A stretch of DNA of 5,848 nt, taken from assembly GCA_017550055.1 (NCBI GenBank), contig JAFYMM010000362.1, positions 1 to 5,848 on the forward strand, read 5' to 3'. The position numbers were made by a program, and so were the translations under genes. The notes under the pieces are model-generated. The model saw only the letters and a program-made list of their open reading frames with translations. It was not told where the DNA came from and made no database searches. The DNA is from Paludibacteraceae bacterium (GTDB lineage Bacteria > Bacteroidota > Bacteroidia > Bacteroidales > Paludibacteraceae). Below are positions 1-5,106 of this stretch, piece after piece. Position 1 is the first letter of the stretch, and each line of letters opens with the position of its first letter.

Positions 1-239
1 CGAAGCCCACGCTGATATATTATTATACCCAAAACAGAGATACAACATACATTGCACCTCTACAAGGTATTAATATAATACACCCGTAGGACATCTAACG
101 TTGCTATGTTCTTGATTTCATTAGAAACTTGCGACATTTCAGTTCATCAGAACAAAGCGTCGATAAACGCCTATAAATAATATGTCTGCCAATCCCACCA
201 CTCACATAGAGCAGACTGCCCCAGCGTGGAATTAGCACT
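1..239 (-). ncRNA. Structured RNA of unknown family, 3' end cut by window edge
   Basis: A minus-strand transcript is predicted to begin near 236-239, just after a strong promoter, and to run off the left edge. No ORF is visible in it. Several stems can be drawn by eye. An 8-bp perfect long-range helix joins 222-229 (CCACGCTG on the minus strand) to 7-14 (CAGCGTGG). Hairpin GTCTGC/GCAGAC starts near 216. A 6-bp stem closes around TTATCG. GTTCTGAT pairs with ATCAAGAAC across one bulge. GAGGTGCAA pairs with TTGTATCTC (9 bp, two G-U pairs) around a 6-base loop. The last visible bases read GGGCTTCG, which looks like the rising arm and UUCG loop of a terminator whose falling arm lies outside the window. 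I see none of the signature motifs of tmRNA, RNase P RNA or SRP RNA. A Bacteroidales small RNA such as a 6S-type or Bacteroidales-1-type RNA, or a long riboswitch-like leader, remains possible. The existence of a structured transcript is fairly well supported; its identity is not. Confidence 0.55.
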
Positions 240-240
240 G

Positions 241-271
241 CAAAGGTAATGATTATTTTTGATTATGCAAA
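241..271 (-). promoter_or_regulatory. Bacteroidota-type promoter for the left-end RNA
   Basis: Read on the minus strand, TTTG lies at 271-268 and TACCTTTG (TAnnTTTG) at 248-241, separated by 19 nt. This is the -33/-7 arrangement of the main Bacteroidota sigma factor. A start site is expected a few bases downstream, around 236-239. The whole element closely resembles the rplY promoter at 4929-4959, including most of the upstream half of the spacer. It lies immediately after the terminator of the metallopeptidase gene, so the RNA is an independent transcription unit. Confidence 0.75.
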
Positions 272-282
272 ATTTTTAACAT

Positions 283-312
283 AAAAAAACTGACTATCTA
301 ATGATAGCCAGT
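283..312 (-). terminator. Intrinsic terminator after the YgjP-like gene
   Basis: On the minus strand a 10-bp stem (ACTGGCTATC pairing with GATAGTCAGT around ATTA) is followed directly by seven T residues (289-283). One pair is G-U in the minus-strand RNA but would be A-C in the plus-strand RNA, and the plus strand has no T-run after the stem. The terminator is therefore directional. It lies 34 bp beyond the metallopeptidase stop codon and is the only convincing terminator seen downstream of rplY. Confidence 0.85.
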
Positions 313-346
313 CTTAGAATTATTATAATATTTTATCTTACTTCTA

Positions 347-1075
347 TTATCTTTTTAACCATGAAACTTTGCGGTCCCATTTGGGTTTGGCGAGTTCGAT
401 GGCGACGTAGTCGGAAAAGAAACTATGTAATAGAGCTTTGAATCGTGGTCCATGATTCATTTCGCGAGTATGACAGAGTTCGTGGACTATGACATAATCT
501 ATCAATCGTTCGGGCAAAAGCAAAAGATAACAACTGAGCTTGATATCTTTGCTTGAGGAGCAACATCCCCAACGAGACTTAGCTGTGTCGATTTTCAAAG
601 ATTTATAAGGCATTTGACATTGCTTAGACCAATACTCCATCTTCTCGGGCAATACTCGTTCTGCCTCTTGTCGCAAAAATTTTAATACTATTCGCTGAAT
701 AGCTTTCTGGGCAGTACTATCCTCAATATCAATACCAACTGGCATAGATATTTGCAATATACCATCCTCGAGACGAGCCGAATATATACGCAAACGGGGA
801 TTGGTTTGATAGCCTATCTTGACAGTAAAAGTAAGTGTTTCAATTGGCTCGTCAAGTTTGAATCGACCATCTCCACTGCGAGCAACTACCTTGCCTCGCA
901 ACTGTAGTATCTTTTCGATAGTATCTTGAGAGAGAGGAAATACGCTATCTTCAAATCCTGGAGGCACAGTGATAATCACAAGGTTTTGGGTGACCTTGAT
1001 AATTTGGCGACGCACATTGGAACGGGTGCGTAATTGAACCAATCCTAGTTGAGGATGATTGATAGATATGCTCAT
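347..1075 (-). CDS. YgjP-like zinc metallopeptidase (DUF45/M48 family)
   Basis: The 242-residue product matches the YgjP/DUF45 family of SprT-like metallopeptidases. The catalytic region shows HELCH at residues 198-202 (zinc ligands H198 and H202, general base E199) and a downstream NHGPRF with H208 as the likely third ligand. The family block before it is present at about residues 159-188 (KSRWGCCSSS...LLLLP), followed by IDYVIVHEL. Most relatives read WGSC here, so C171 in place of serine is a small oddity. The N-terminal half (about 1-140) is a beta-rich region typical of the family. No signal peptide or membrane segment is seen, so the protein is probably cytoplasmic; its substrate is not known. 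The ATG at 1075 follows an A-rich stretch, as usual in Bacteroidota. The gene is separated from tilS by 227 bp of repeat debris without a full promoter, so it is probably the last gene of the rplY transcript. Family is confident; physiological role is unknown. Confidence 0.9.
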   Translation of the reverse strand: MSISINHPQLGLVQLRTRSNVRRQIIKVTQNLVIITVPPGFEDSVFPLSQDTIEKILQLRGKVVARSGDGRFKLDEPIETLTFTVKIGYQTNPRLRIYSARLEDGILQISMPVGIDIEDSTAQKAIQRIVLKFLRQEAERVLPEKMEYWSKQCQMPYKSLKIDTAKSRWGCCSSSKDIKLSCYLLLLPERLIDYVIVHELCHTREMNHGPRFKALLHSFFSDYVAIELAKPKWDRKVSWLKR

Positions 1076-1096
1076 TTTTTATTCTCTCGTATTTTT

Positions 1097-1262
1097 CACC
1101 TCCCACAGATGACACAGATTATTTAGATTTTTAGCATCTAGAGTTATTTATTTCTCACGGAATGCACAGAATTCACAAAGATAATTTTTATCCTTATTTT
1201 AGATGCGCTCTCGACTAAGTCGAAATCGCGCTACTGATTCCACGGATTCTACGCTATGCGTA
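1097..1262. repeat. CACAGAT/CACGGAT-type repeat debris with small palindromes
   Basis: The tilS-metallopeptidase gap (1076-1302) holds no gene. It contains degenerate short motifs of the type CCACAGATGACACAGAT (near 1099-1116), CACGGAATGCACAGAATTCAC (in part, near 1156-1177) and CCACGGATT (1240-1248). The same vocabulary appears in the gap at 5107-5275. Two inverted repeats are embedded: TCGAC-TAA-GTCGA at 1211-1223, bracketed by GCGC at 1205-1208 and 1228-1231, and TACGC-TAT-GCGTA at 1250-1262. A TACGC/GCGTA arm pair also occurs at 5054-5067. I see no terminator or complete promoter here. Confidence 0.6.
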
Positions 1263-1302
1263 TTAAATTTATCTCCAACAGATTATAGAAATTATCAATT
1301 GA

Positions 1303-2628
1303 TTATATTGTGAATATTTTTATTTTTTTTGTCTTCGCAGTAACAGCATAACGAGCGTCAACACGATGACCTACGACCCAAACAATATCTTCGCCTGATG
1401 TAAGCAACCAAAGTTGCTCTTTTTCGTTAGTAGAGAATTTCTTATCTACAAAAAAATCGCTTAACTTTTTGCGACCTTTCATTCCGAATGGAATAAACCA
1501 ATCGCCTTGTTGCCAATGACGCAAACACAATGGATATTGCAATTTATCTGCATCAACACAGGCCACGTTGGCTGACTTAATAAGTTCGAAATCGGCAATA
1601 TCAACTTCGTTTATTTCTAAACGAATTGGTATTTCGAGAAGAGCATCAACTTGAGATATAACAAACTCCTCACTTCTAACTCCTAACTCCTCACTTCTAA
1701 CTCCTAACTCTAAAGTCTCTCTTTCAACAATAATACGATGAGTAGCAGAGAAAAATTGCTTACCTGAAAGATTATCGAAAATACTGTGATACAACTGCAT
1801 TACCACGTCAGAGGAAAAACCATAAGGAGCTAACCAAATAAACAACAAAGTATCAATGCCTTGATATTTTTTCAACTCCTTCAAATCAAATATAACACGC
1901 TCATTCTCATGCTTAACGACATTTTTATACGCCTCAACGGCATAAGCCTCGACAATACTCTGAGCAGATGCAATAAATCGCATATTATTAGCCATTGTAT
2001 CAAGAAATGAAGGGTTTATCTCTTCAAACTGAGGAATAAGTTTGTGGCGTATTTTATTGCGTGTATAGATTGTCTCCAAATTAGTAGCATCAATTCTGTA
2101 TTGCAAATTATACTCAGATATATACTCCATTATCAGCTTGCGCGATACCTTAAGCAATGGGCGAACAATTCTGCCCCGCAACTGAGCCATACCAGATAGT
2201 CCTTGCAAACCTGAACCACGAGTCAGATTAAGAAAAAAAGTTTCGACAGTGTCATCGGCATTATGAGCTACGGCTATCAAATCACACTCATGCTCATCAG
2301 CCATCTGCTCAAACCACTCATAACGCAAGTCTCGAGCCGCCATTTCGATAGAAACTTTACGCTCTTCTGCAACCTTTTCAGTATCAAAATCTATCTGACA
2401 ATAAGGGACTTGATATTTAGTAGCAAGAGATTTTACAAACTCTGCATCTTCATTAGAAGCTTCGCCTCGAAGGTGGAAATTGCAATGCGCTATAACAACA
2501 GAAAATCCTTCTCGATGCAATGCGTCAAGCAATACCACCGAGTCAGGACCTCCACTGACCGCCACAAGTAAGCGTTTAGCCCCTTGTAACGATGCACATT
2601 GTTGTATTTGTCTTCTAATGAACTTCAT
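1303..2628 (-). CDS. tilS: tRNA(Ile)-lysidine synthase TilS
   Basis: The enzyme uses ATP and lysine to convert C34 of the CAU-anticodon tRNA-Ile to lysidine, changing its decoding from AUG to AUA and its charging from Met to Ile. It acts in the cytoplasm and is normally essential. The 441-residue product has the N-type PP-loop SGGPDS at residues 25-30, the lysidine-synthase motif HNADD at 122-126 followed by TVETFFLNLTRGSG and LQGLSGM, and RNKIRHKLIP at 190-199. The C-terminal TilS domain occupies about residues 358-435 (LRHWQQGDWFIPFGMKGRKK and following). Residues 307-321 are two copies of ELGVRSE encoded by a tandem DNA repeat, between the central and C-terminal domains; the reading frame is intact. 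The start ATG at 2628 is A/T-rich upstream with no Shine-Dalgarno site and gives the expected N-terminus. The gene lies 94 bp after the DUF3467 gene with no promoter between, so co-transcription is likely. Confidence 0.95.
   Translation of the reverse strand: MKFIRRQIQQCASLQGAKRLLVAVSGGPDSVVLLDALHREGFSVVIAHCNFHLRGEASNEDAEFVKSLATKYQVPYCQIDFDTEKVAEERKVSIEMAARDLRYEWFEQMADEHECDLIAVAHNADDTVETFFLNLTRGSGLQGLSGMAQLRGRIVRPLLKVSRKLIMEYISEYNLQYRIDATNLETIYTRNKIRHKLIPQFEEINPSFLDTMANNMRFIASAQSIVEAYAVEAYKNVVKHENERVIFDLKELKKYQGIDTLLFIWLAPYGFSSDVVMQLYHSIFDNLSGKQFFSATHRIIVERETLELGVRSEELGVRSEEFVISQVDALLEIPIRLEINEVDIADFELIKSANVACVDADKLQYPLCLRHWQQGDWFIPFGMKGRKKLSDFFVDKKFSTNEKEQLWLLTSGEDIVWVVGHRVDARYAVTAKTKKIKIFTI
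1664..1710. repeat. Heptad tandem repeat inside tilS
   Basis: Two perfect 21-bp units (1664-1684 and 1685-1705) plus a 5-bp partial copy. Each unit is itself three heptads: on the minus strand AGGAGTT, AGAAGTG, AGGAGTT. Because 21 is a multiple of 3, the array keeps the tilS frame and encodes residues about 308-322 (LGVRSEE twice). It belongs to the same 7-bp-period family as the arrays at 2688-2720, 3635-3662 and 5522-5545. Confidence 0.9.
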
Positions 2629-2644
2629 ATAAATGATTAATTAA

Positions 2645-2720
2645 TAGTGATTAGTTATTAACGAATAAAAAAATAATGATTATTTTTCACTACGAACTAT
2701 TCACTACTAACTACTCACTA
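2645..2720. repeat. Heptad repeat in a fold-back sequence, DUF3467-tilS gap
   Basis: Positions 2688-2720 are heptads (plus strand CACTACG, AACTATT, CACTACT, AACTACT, then CACTA). The outer ends form an inverted repeat: 2645-2657 pairs with 2708-2720 at 12 of 13 positions. In the centre an AT-only palindrome has 9-bp arms at 2669-2677 and 2679-2687 around G2678. The whole 76 bp could fold back on itself and fills most of the 94-bp gap between the DUF3467 stop and the tilS start. It could be a small non-autonomous element or a decayed heptad array. The AT-only stem is too weak to call a terminator. Confidence 0.65.
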
Positions 2721-2722
2721 AA

Positions 2723-3040
2723 TTAGGCTTCGCCACCGCCAAACATTGGAGGAATATAAGTGCCACCATTGTTTGAGCCATTATCAGTTTTGATTTTACC
2801 AAATTGATTTTCGTATCTTGACACATTGTCTTGCAAAGCGAACAAAAGACGTTTTGCATGCTCAGGAGTGAGAATAATACGAGATTTTACGTTTGCTTTA
2901 GGTGCACCTGGCATAATGCGCACAAAGTCAAGAACAAATTCGCTTGACGAATGAGAAATAATCGCCAAGTTAGAATAGATACCTTCGGCTACTTCTGGAG
3001 TAAGCTCGATTTTCAATTGATTTTTATCTTTATTTTCCAT
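2723..3040 (-). CDS. DUF3467 family small protein
   Basis: The 105-residue product matches the DUF3467 family, small soluble proteins common in Bacteroidota and also found elsewhere; no biochemical function is known to me. The core is seen at about residues 8-78: a predicted strand LKIELTPEVAEGIYSNLA, then HSSSEFVLDFVRIMPG (30-45), then KANVKSRIILTPEHAKRLLFALQDNVSRYE, suggesting strand-strand-helix. The last 25 residues are Gly/Asn-rich and end in PPMFGGGEA, probably disordered. There is no signal peptide, membrane segment or obvious catalytic motif. The start ATG at 3040 is preceded by an A-rich stretch on the minus strand, typical of well-translated Bacteroidota genes. The gene sits between the S4-domain gene and tilS on the same strand. 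Upstream is a 163-bp gap occupied by a hairpin repeat, with no clear promoter. Family assignment is firm; function is unknown. Confidence 0.9.
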   Translation of the reverse strand: MENKDKNQLKIELTPEVAEGIYSNLAIISHSSSEFVLDFVRIMPGAPKANVKSRIILTPEHAKRLLFALQDNVSRYENQFGKIKTDNGSNNGGTYIPPMFGGGEA

Positions 3041-3055
3041 TTTTATTTATTTTTT

Positions 3056-3160
3056 TAGATAGAATGACACAAGAACATATTTTTCTCTTTTTACATAAGC
3101 TTTGCTATGCCTGCGGCATATTGTAGCAAATGAATGACAAACCATCCGGATTTATTCTTT
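3056..3160. repeat. Hairpin-centred dispersed element, copy A
   Basis: This stretch aligns along its length with 5003-5106 (copy B). Both begin TAGAYAGAATGACAYAAGAACA, given here as a degenerate consensus, and end ATGACAA...CCGGATTTATT. The centre is a nested inverted repeat: TTTGCTA (3101-3107) pairs with TAGCAAA (3124-3130), and TATGCC (3106-3111) pairs with GGCATA (3115-3120) around TGC. It fills most of the gap between the S4-domain gene and the DUF3467 gene. No T-run follows the hairpin on either strand, so it is not a standard terminator. Confidence 0.7.
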
Positions 3161-3203
3161 AGAGATGAAGACAAGATAACAAGAGAGTCTTGCCTCACAT
3201 ATT

Positions 3204-3626
3204 TTATTCAAAGTTTTCAAAATCGAAGTCGTCTTCGTCGAGGAAGTATGGAGTTTCGTCGAAAAAGTCGTCGAGGTCGCGGCGATCTTTTTTGGTTGGA
3301 CGACCAAGACCTTTTGCGCGGTTGTTAGCCTTATCGAGTTTAAGCATTTCCCATAGTTCGAGTTGGTCGGGCGTAGTGACTTGTTGCATATATTCAGGCA
3401 CAAGTTTGGCACCAAGACGATTTTGAGAAAGAGCCAGCACCTTGAATGAGAAAATAACAGGTTGACGACGCACTTGTATGACATCACCTACCTTAATCAT
3501 TCGAGAGGGCTTCATAGGCATACCATCAATCATAACATGCCCCTTTTTGCACGCTTCGGCAGCAATAGAGCGCGTTTTGAACAAACGCATAGCCCACAAC
3601 CATTTATCTATTCGGACTTCAGACAT
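3204..3626 (-). CDS. Hsp15/RqcP-like S4-domain RNA-binding protein
   Basis: The 140-residue product has an N-terminal S4 RNA-binding domain at about residues 4-60, with the hallmark RIDKWLWAMRLFKTRSIAAE and GHVMIDG, followed by a basic segment (KGLGRPTKKDRRDLDDFF, about 104-121). E. coli Hsp15 (HslR) binds free 50S subunits carrying a nascent chain, and Bacillus RqcP acts with RqcH in adding alanine tails to stalled chains; this protein is a relative, but which job it does cannot be read from sequence. The last 22 or so residues are very acidic (many Asp/Glu, with Phe), following the basic segment. I chose the ATG at 3626. A longer in-frame start is a GTG at 3644, but it lies inside a heptad repeat and adds only MNYVLN. 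The gene follows pth by 59 bp on the same strand, which supports a role at the ribosome in peptidyl-tRNA or nascent-chain rescue. Confidence 0.88.
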   Translation of the reverse strand: MSEVRIDKWLWAMRLFKTRSIAAEACKKGHVMIDGMPMKPSRMIKVGDVIQVRRQPVIFSFKVLALSQNRLGAKLVPEYMQQVTTPDQLELWEMLKLDKANNRAKGLGRPTKKDRRDLDDFFDETPYFLDEDDFDFENFE

Positions 3627-3634
3627 ATTCAATA

Positions 3635-3662
3635 CATAATTCACAATTCATAATTCATAATT
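3635..3662. repeat. Heptad tandem repeat (CATAATT)4 between pth and the S4 gene
   Basis: Four consecutive 7-bp units on the plus strand: CATAATT, CACAATT, CATAATT, CATAATT. They end 8 bp upstream of the chosen ATG of the S4-domain gene and form most of its translation initiation region. The alternative GTG start (3642-3644) is created by the single variant unit, a reason to distrust that longer start. The repeat shares the 7-bp period with the arrays in tilS, hemW and the DUF3467-tilS gap. Confidence 0.9.
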
Positions 3663-3685
3663 AGAAACACTACTATGTATCTCAA

Positions 3686-4249
3686 TTATTTATTGTTGTA
3701 TTGGTTCATTGTGATGTTGAGACCAGCGAGACAGAAGCTTTTGATTATATCGCATGCTACGGCAATGCGTTTACCCTTTTCGGCTTCTTGCTCGGGAGAA
3801 AATCGACCAAGAACATAATCAACTTGTCCGCCAGGATGGAAATCGTTGCCAATACCAAAACGGAGACGTGCATAATTTTGAGTGCCAACAAGTTCTTGTA
3901 TGTTTTTCAAACCATTATGCCCAGCATCACTACCCTTGCCTTTCAAGCGCAAAGAGCCGAAAGGAAGAGCCAAATCATCGACAATAACAAGCACTTGCTC
4001 CAAAGGGATGTTTTCTTGTTGCATCCAATAGCGCACAGCATTGCCCGAAAGGTTCATATATGTCGATGGTTTAAGTAGGATAAGTTGGTGACCCTTGACC
4101 TTTGCAGTAGCGACAGCACCATAACGCTTATCCTCAAAAACAACATTGGACGCTTCAGCAAAAGCGTCCAATGTGTCGAATCCTATATTATGACGAGTAT
4201 GAGCATATTCGCTACCGATATTGCCTAACCCGACAATCAAATATTTCAT
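3686..4249 (-). CDS. pth: Peptidyl-tRNA hydrolase Pth
   Basis: Pth cleaves the ester bond of peptidyl-tRNAs released early from ribosomes, recycling tRNA; it is soluble and usually essential. The 187-residue length is typical of bacterial Pth. All expected active-site residues are seen: N10 in VGLGNIG, the catalytic H20 in TRHNIGF, N66 in KPSTYMNLSG, D91 in VIVDDLALPFG (matching E. coli D93, which orients the histidine), and N112 in GHNGLKNI. The later block YARLRFGIGNDFHPGGQVDYVLGRFSPEE-like is also present. The ATG at 4249 gives the canonical MKYLIVGLGN start. Only 6 bp separate it from the rplY stop codon, so the two genes are almost certainly co-transcribed and perhaps translationally coupled, as in the common rplY/ctc-pth pair. 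Confidence 0.97.
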   Translation of the reverse strand: MKYLIVGLGNIGSEYAHTRHNIGFDTLDAFAEASNVVFEDKRYGAVATAKVKGHQLILLKPSTYMNLSGNAVRYWMQQENIPLEQVLVIVDDLALPFGSLRLKGKGSDAGHNGLKNIQELVGTQNYARLRFGIGNDFHPGGQVDYVLGRFSPEQEAEKGKRIAVACDIIKSFCLAGLNITMNQYNNK

Positions 4250-4255
4250 AGATTA

Positions 4256-4831
4256 TTATTTACCGCCTTTTGCTTGAGCACCACGAGCAGCACGAGTCAA
4301 TTTAACAGCACATACTACTGCGTTAGCAGCGTTAAGGATTTCGAGGTTTTCGAATTCGAGAGCACGTACTTGGATAGTTTTACCAAGTTCGAGAGACTCA
4401 ACGTTGATAGTAAGGATTTCTGGGATGTTAGAGTAAAGAGCTTTAACGCGAAGTTTACGCATTTCGAGAGCCAATTTACCACCGGCACGTACACCAGCTG
4501 CAAGACCTTCAAGTTTAACAGGCACTTCCATAACAACTGGTTTTTCTTCAGTTACTTGATAGAAGTCGATGTGAAGAACTTGGTCTGATACTGGGTGGAA
4601 TTGGATTTCACGCATAACAGCTTTTACTTCTTTACCATCGATGTTAAGAGCTACAACGAAGATTTCTGGAGTGTAGATCAATTTACGAAGATCTGCCATA
4701 GTAGATGAGAAGTGAATGTTTTCACCTACACCATAAAGTTCGCAAGGGATGCTACCGTTTGCACGAATTGCTTTTGTTGCTTTTTTGCCAAGGTCAGTAC
4801 GAACTGTACCTTTCAATTCAAATGTTTTCAT
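4256..4831 (-). CDS. rplY: 50S ribosomal protein bL25, Ctc type
   Basis: bL25 binds loop E of 5S rRNA in the central protuberance of the 50S subunit. The 191-residue product is the long Ctc/TL5 form: a 5S-binding N-terminal domain (about 1-92, with ELKGTVRTDLGKKATKAIRANGSIPCELYG and VMREIQFHPVSDQVLHIDFYQV) followed by a C-terminal beta domain (about 96-178, PVVMEVPVKLEGLAAGVRAGG and following). The basic tail (TRAARGAQAKGGK) is rich in Ala, Gly and Lys. The start ATG at 4831 is preceded by a purely A-rich stretch (AAAACAAAAACAAACAGA) with no Shine-Dalgarno site, a pattern linked to high expression in Bacteroidota. It is the first gene after a strong promoter and has a structured leader of about 90 nt, which may allow autoregulation. 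pth follows after 6 bp. Confidence 0.96.
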   Translation of the reverse strand: MKTFELKGTVRTDLGKKATKAIRANGSIPCELYGVGENIHFSSTMADLRKLIYTPEIFVVALNIDGKEVKAVMREIQFHPVSDQVLHIDFYQVTEEKPVVMEVPVKLEGLAAGVRAGGKLALEMRKLRVKALYSNIPEILTINVESLELGKTIQVRALEFENLEILNAANAVVCAVKLTRAARGAQAKGGK

Positions 4832-4924
4832 TCTGTTTGTTTTTGTTTTAAAAATGTGTTACTCAAAATTTTAGCTGCTTCACAGGGCTGAAATTTCCCA
4901 TCACACGACTATGCGTGAAAAGCG
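4832..4924 (-). promoter_or_regulatory. Structured 5' leader of rplY
   Basis: The predicted untranslated leader is about 90 nt. On the minus strand 4923-4915 (GCUUUUCAC) can pair with 4883-4874 (GUGAAGCAGC), giving nine pairs with one bulged C and one G-U. It encloses a 31-nt internal segment that includes a possible GGG/CCC pairing. An alternative 4-bp hairpin, CACG (4917-4914) with CGUG (4907-4904), uses part of the same strand and would exclude the long stem. Two competing folds in front of a ribosomal protein gene suggest, but do not prove, feedback control by L25. No upstream ORF is apparent. Confidence 0.45.
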
Positions 4925-4928
4925 GATG

Positions 4929-4959
4929 CAAAGTTACAATATTTTTTTGATTCTGCAAA
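4929..4959 (-). promoter_or_regulatory. Bacteroidota-type promoter of rplY
   Basis: On the minus strand TTTG at 4959-4956 and TAACTTTG (TAnnTTTG) at 4936-4929 are separated by 19 nt, matching the -33/-7 consensus of the Bacteroidota primary sigma factor. The start site should lie near 4923-4927. The spacer is A-rich, and its upstream half is almost identical to the promoter at 241-271. It probably drives rplY-pth-S4 gene and possibly everything down to the terminator at 283-312. Confidence 0.8.
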
Positions 4960-5002
4960 ATGTTTCTTAGATTATTTTTATTGTGTCTTTATTGTTATTA
5001 TT

Positions 5003-5106
5003 TTAGACAGAATGACATAAGAACAAATTATTCTTATTCTACATATGCTTTGCTACGCTATCGCGTATCTCAGCGAAAAAATGACAACCTACCGGATTTA
5101 TTTTTT
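5003..5106. repeat. Hairpin-centred dispersed element, copy B
   Basis: Second copy of the element at 3056-3160, in the same orientation, in the hemW-rplY gap. It shares TAGACAGAATGACATAAGAA at its left end and ATGACAA-CCTACCGGATTTATT-like sequence at its right. Its centre is TACGC (5054-5058), TATC, GCGTA (5063-5067). This differs in sequence from the copy A centre but keeps the pairing. A further CCTACCGGATTT lies at 5156-5167, after ACGC-TTC-GCGT (5145-5155), and may be a fragment of a third copy. Confidence 0.65.

Noticed and set aside
132..152. Hammerhead ribozyme-like core on the minus strand (CTGATGA followed by GAAA and GTC)
   Set aside because: Only three bases separate CTGATGA from GAAA, so stem II cannot form, and no matching stems I and III were found.
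1..239. tmRNA, RNase P RNA or SRP RNA
   Set aside because: I saw no tag ORF or tRNA-like end, no GAGGAAAGTCC-type core and no SRP GGTCCGGAAGGAAGCAGC-type apical loop.
1176..1183. TATCTTTG as a -7 box for the metallopeptidase gene
   Set aside because: No TTTG lies about 19-21 nt upstream, and it sits inside repeat debris.
2645..2720. CRISPR array
   Set aside because: Units are 7 bp and contiguous, without spacers, and no cas genes are present.
3180..3192. CAAGA-GAG-TCTTG as a terminator after the S4-domain gene
   Set aside because: The stem is only 5 bp with a 3-base loop, and no clean T-run follows on the minus strand.
3134..3487. ORFs overlapping the S4-domain gene in other frames
   Set aside because: They mirror its acidic and basic codon runs (Arg/Ser-rich shadows) and have no recognisable features.
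3627..3644. GTG start at 3644 for the S4-domain gene
   Set aside because: It falls inside a heptad repeat and adds residues not seen in the family; the ATG at 3626 gives the canonical N-terminus.
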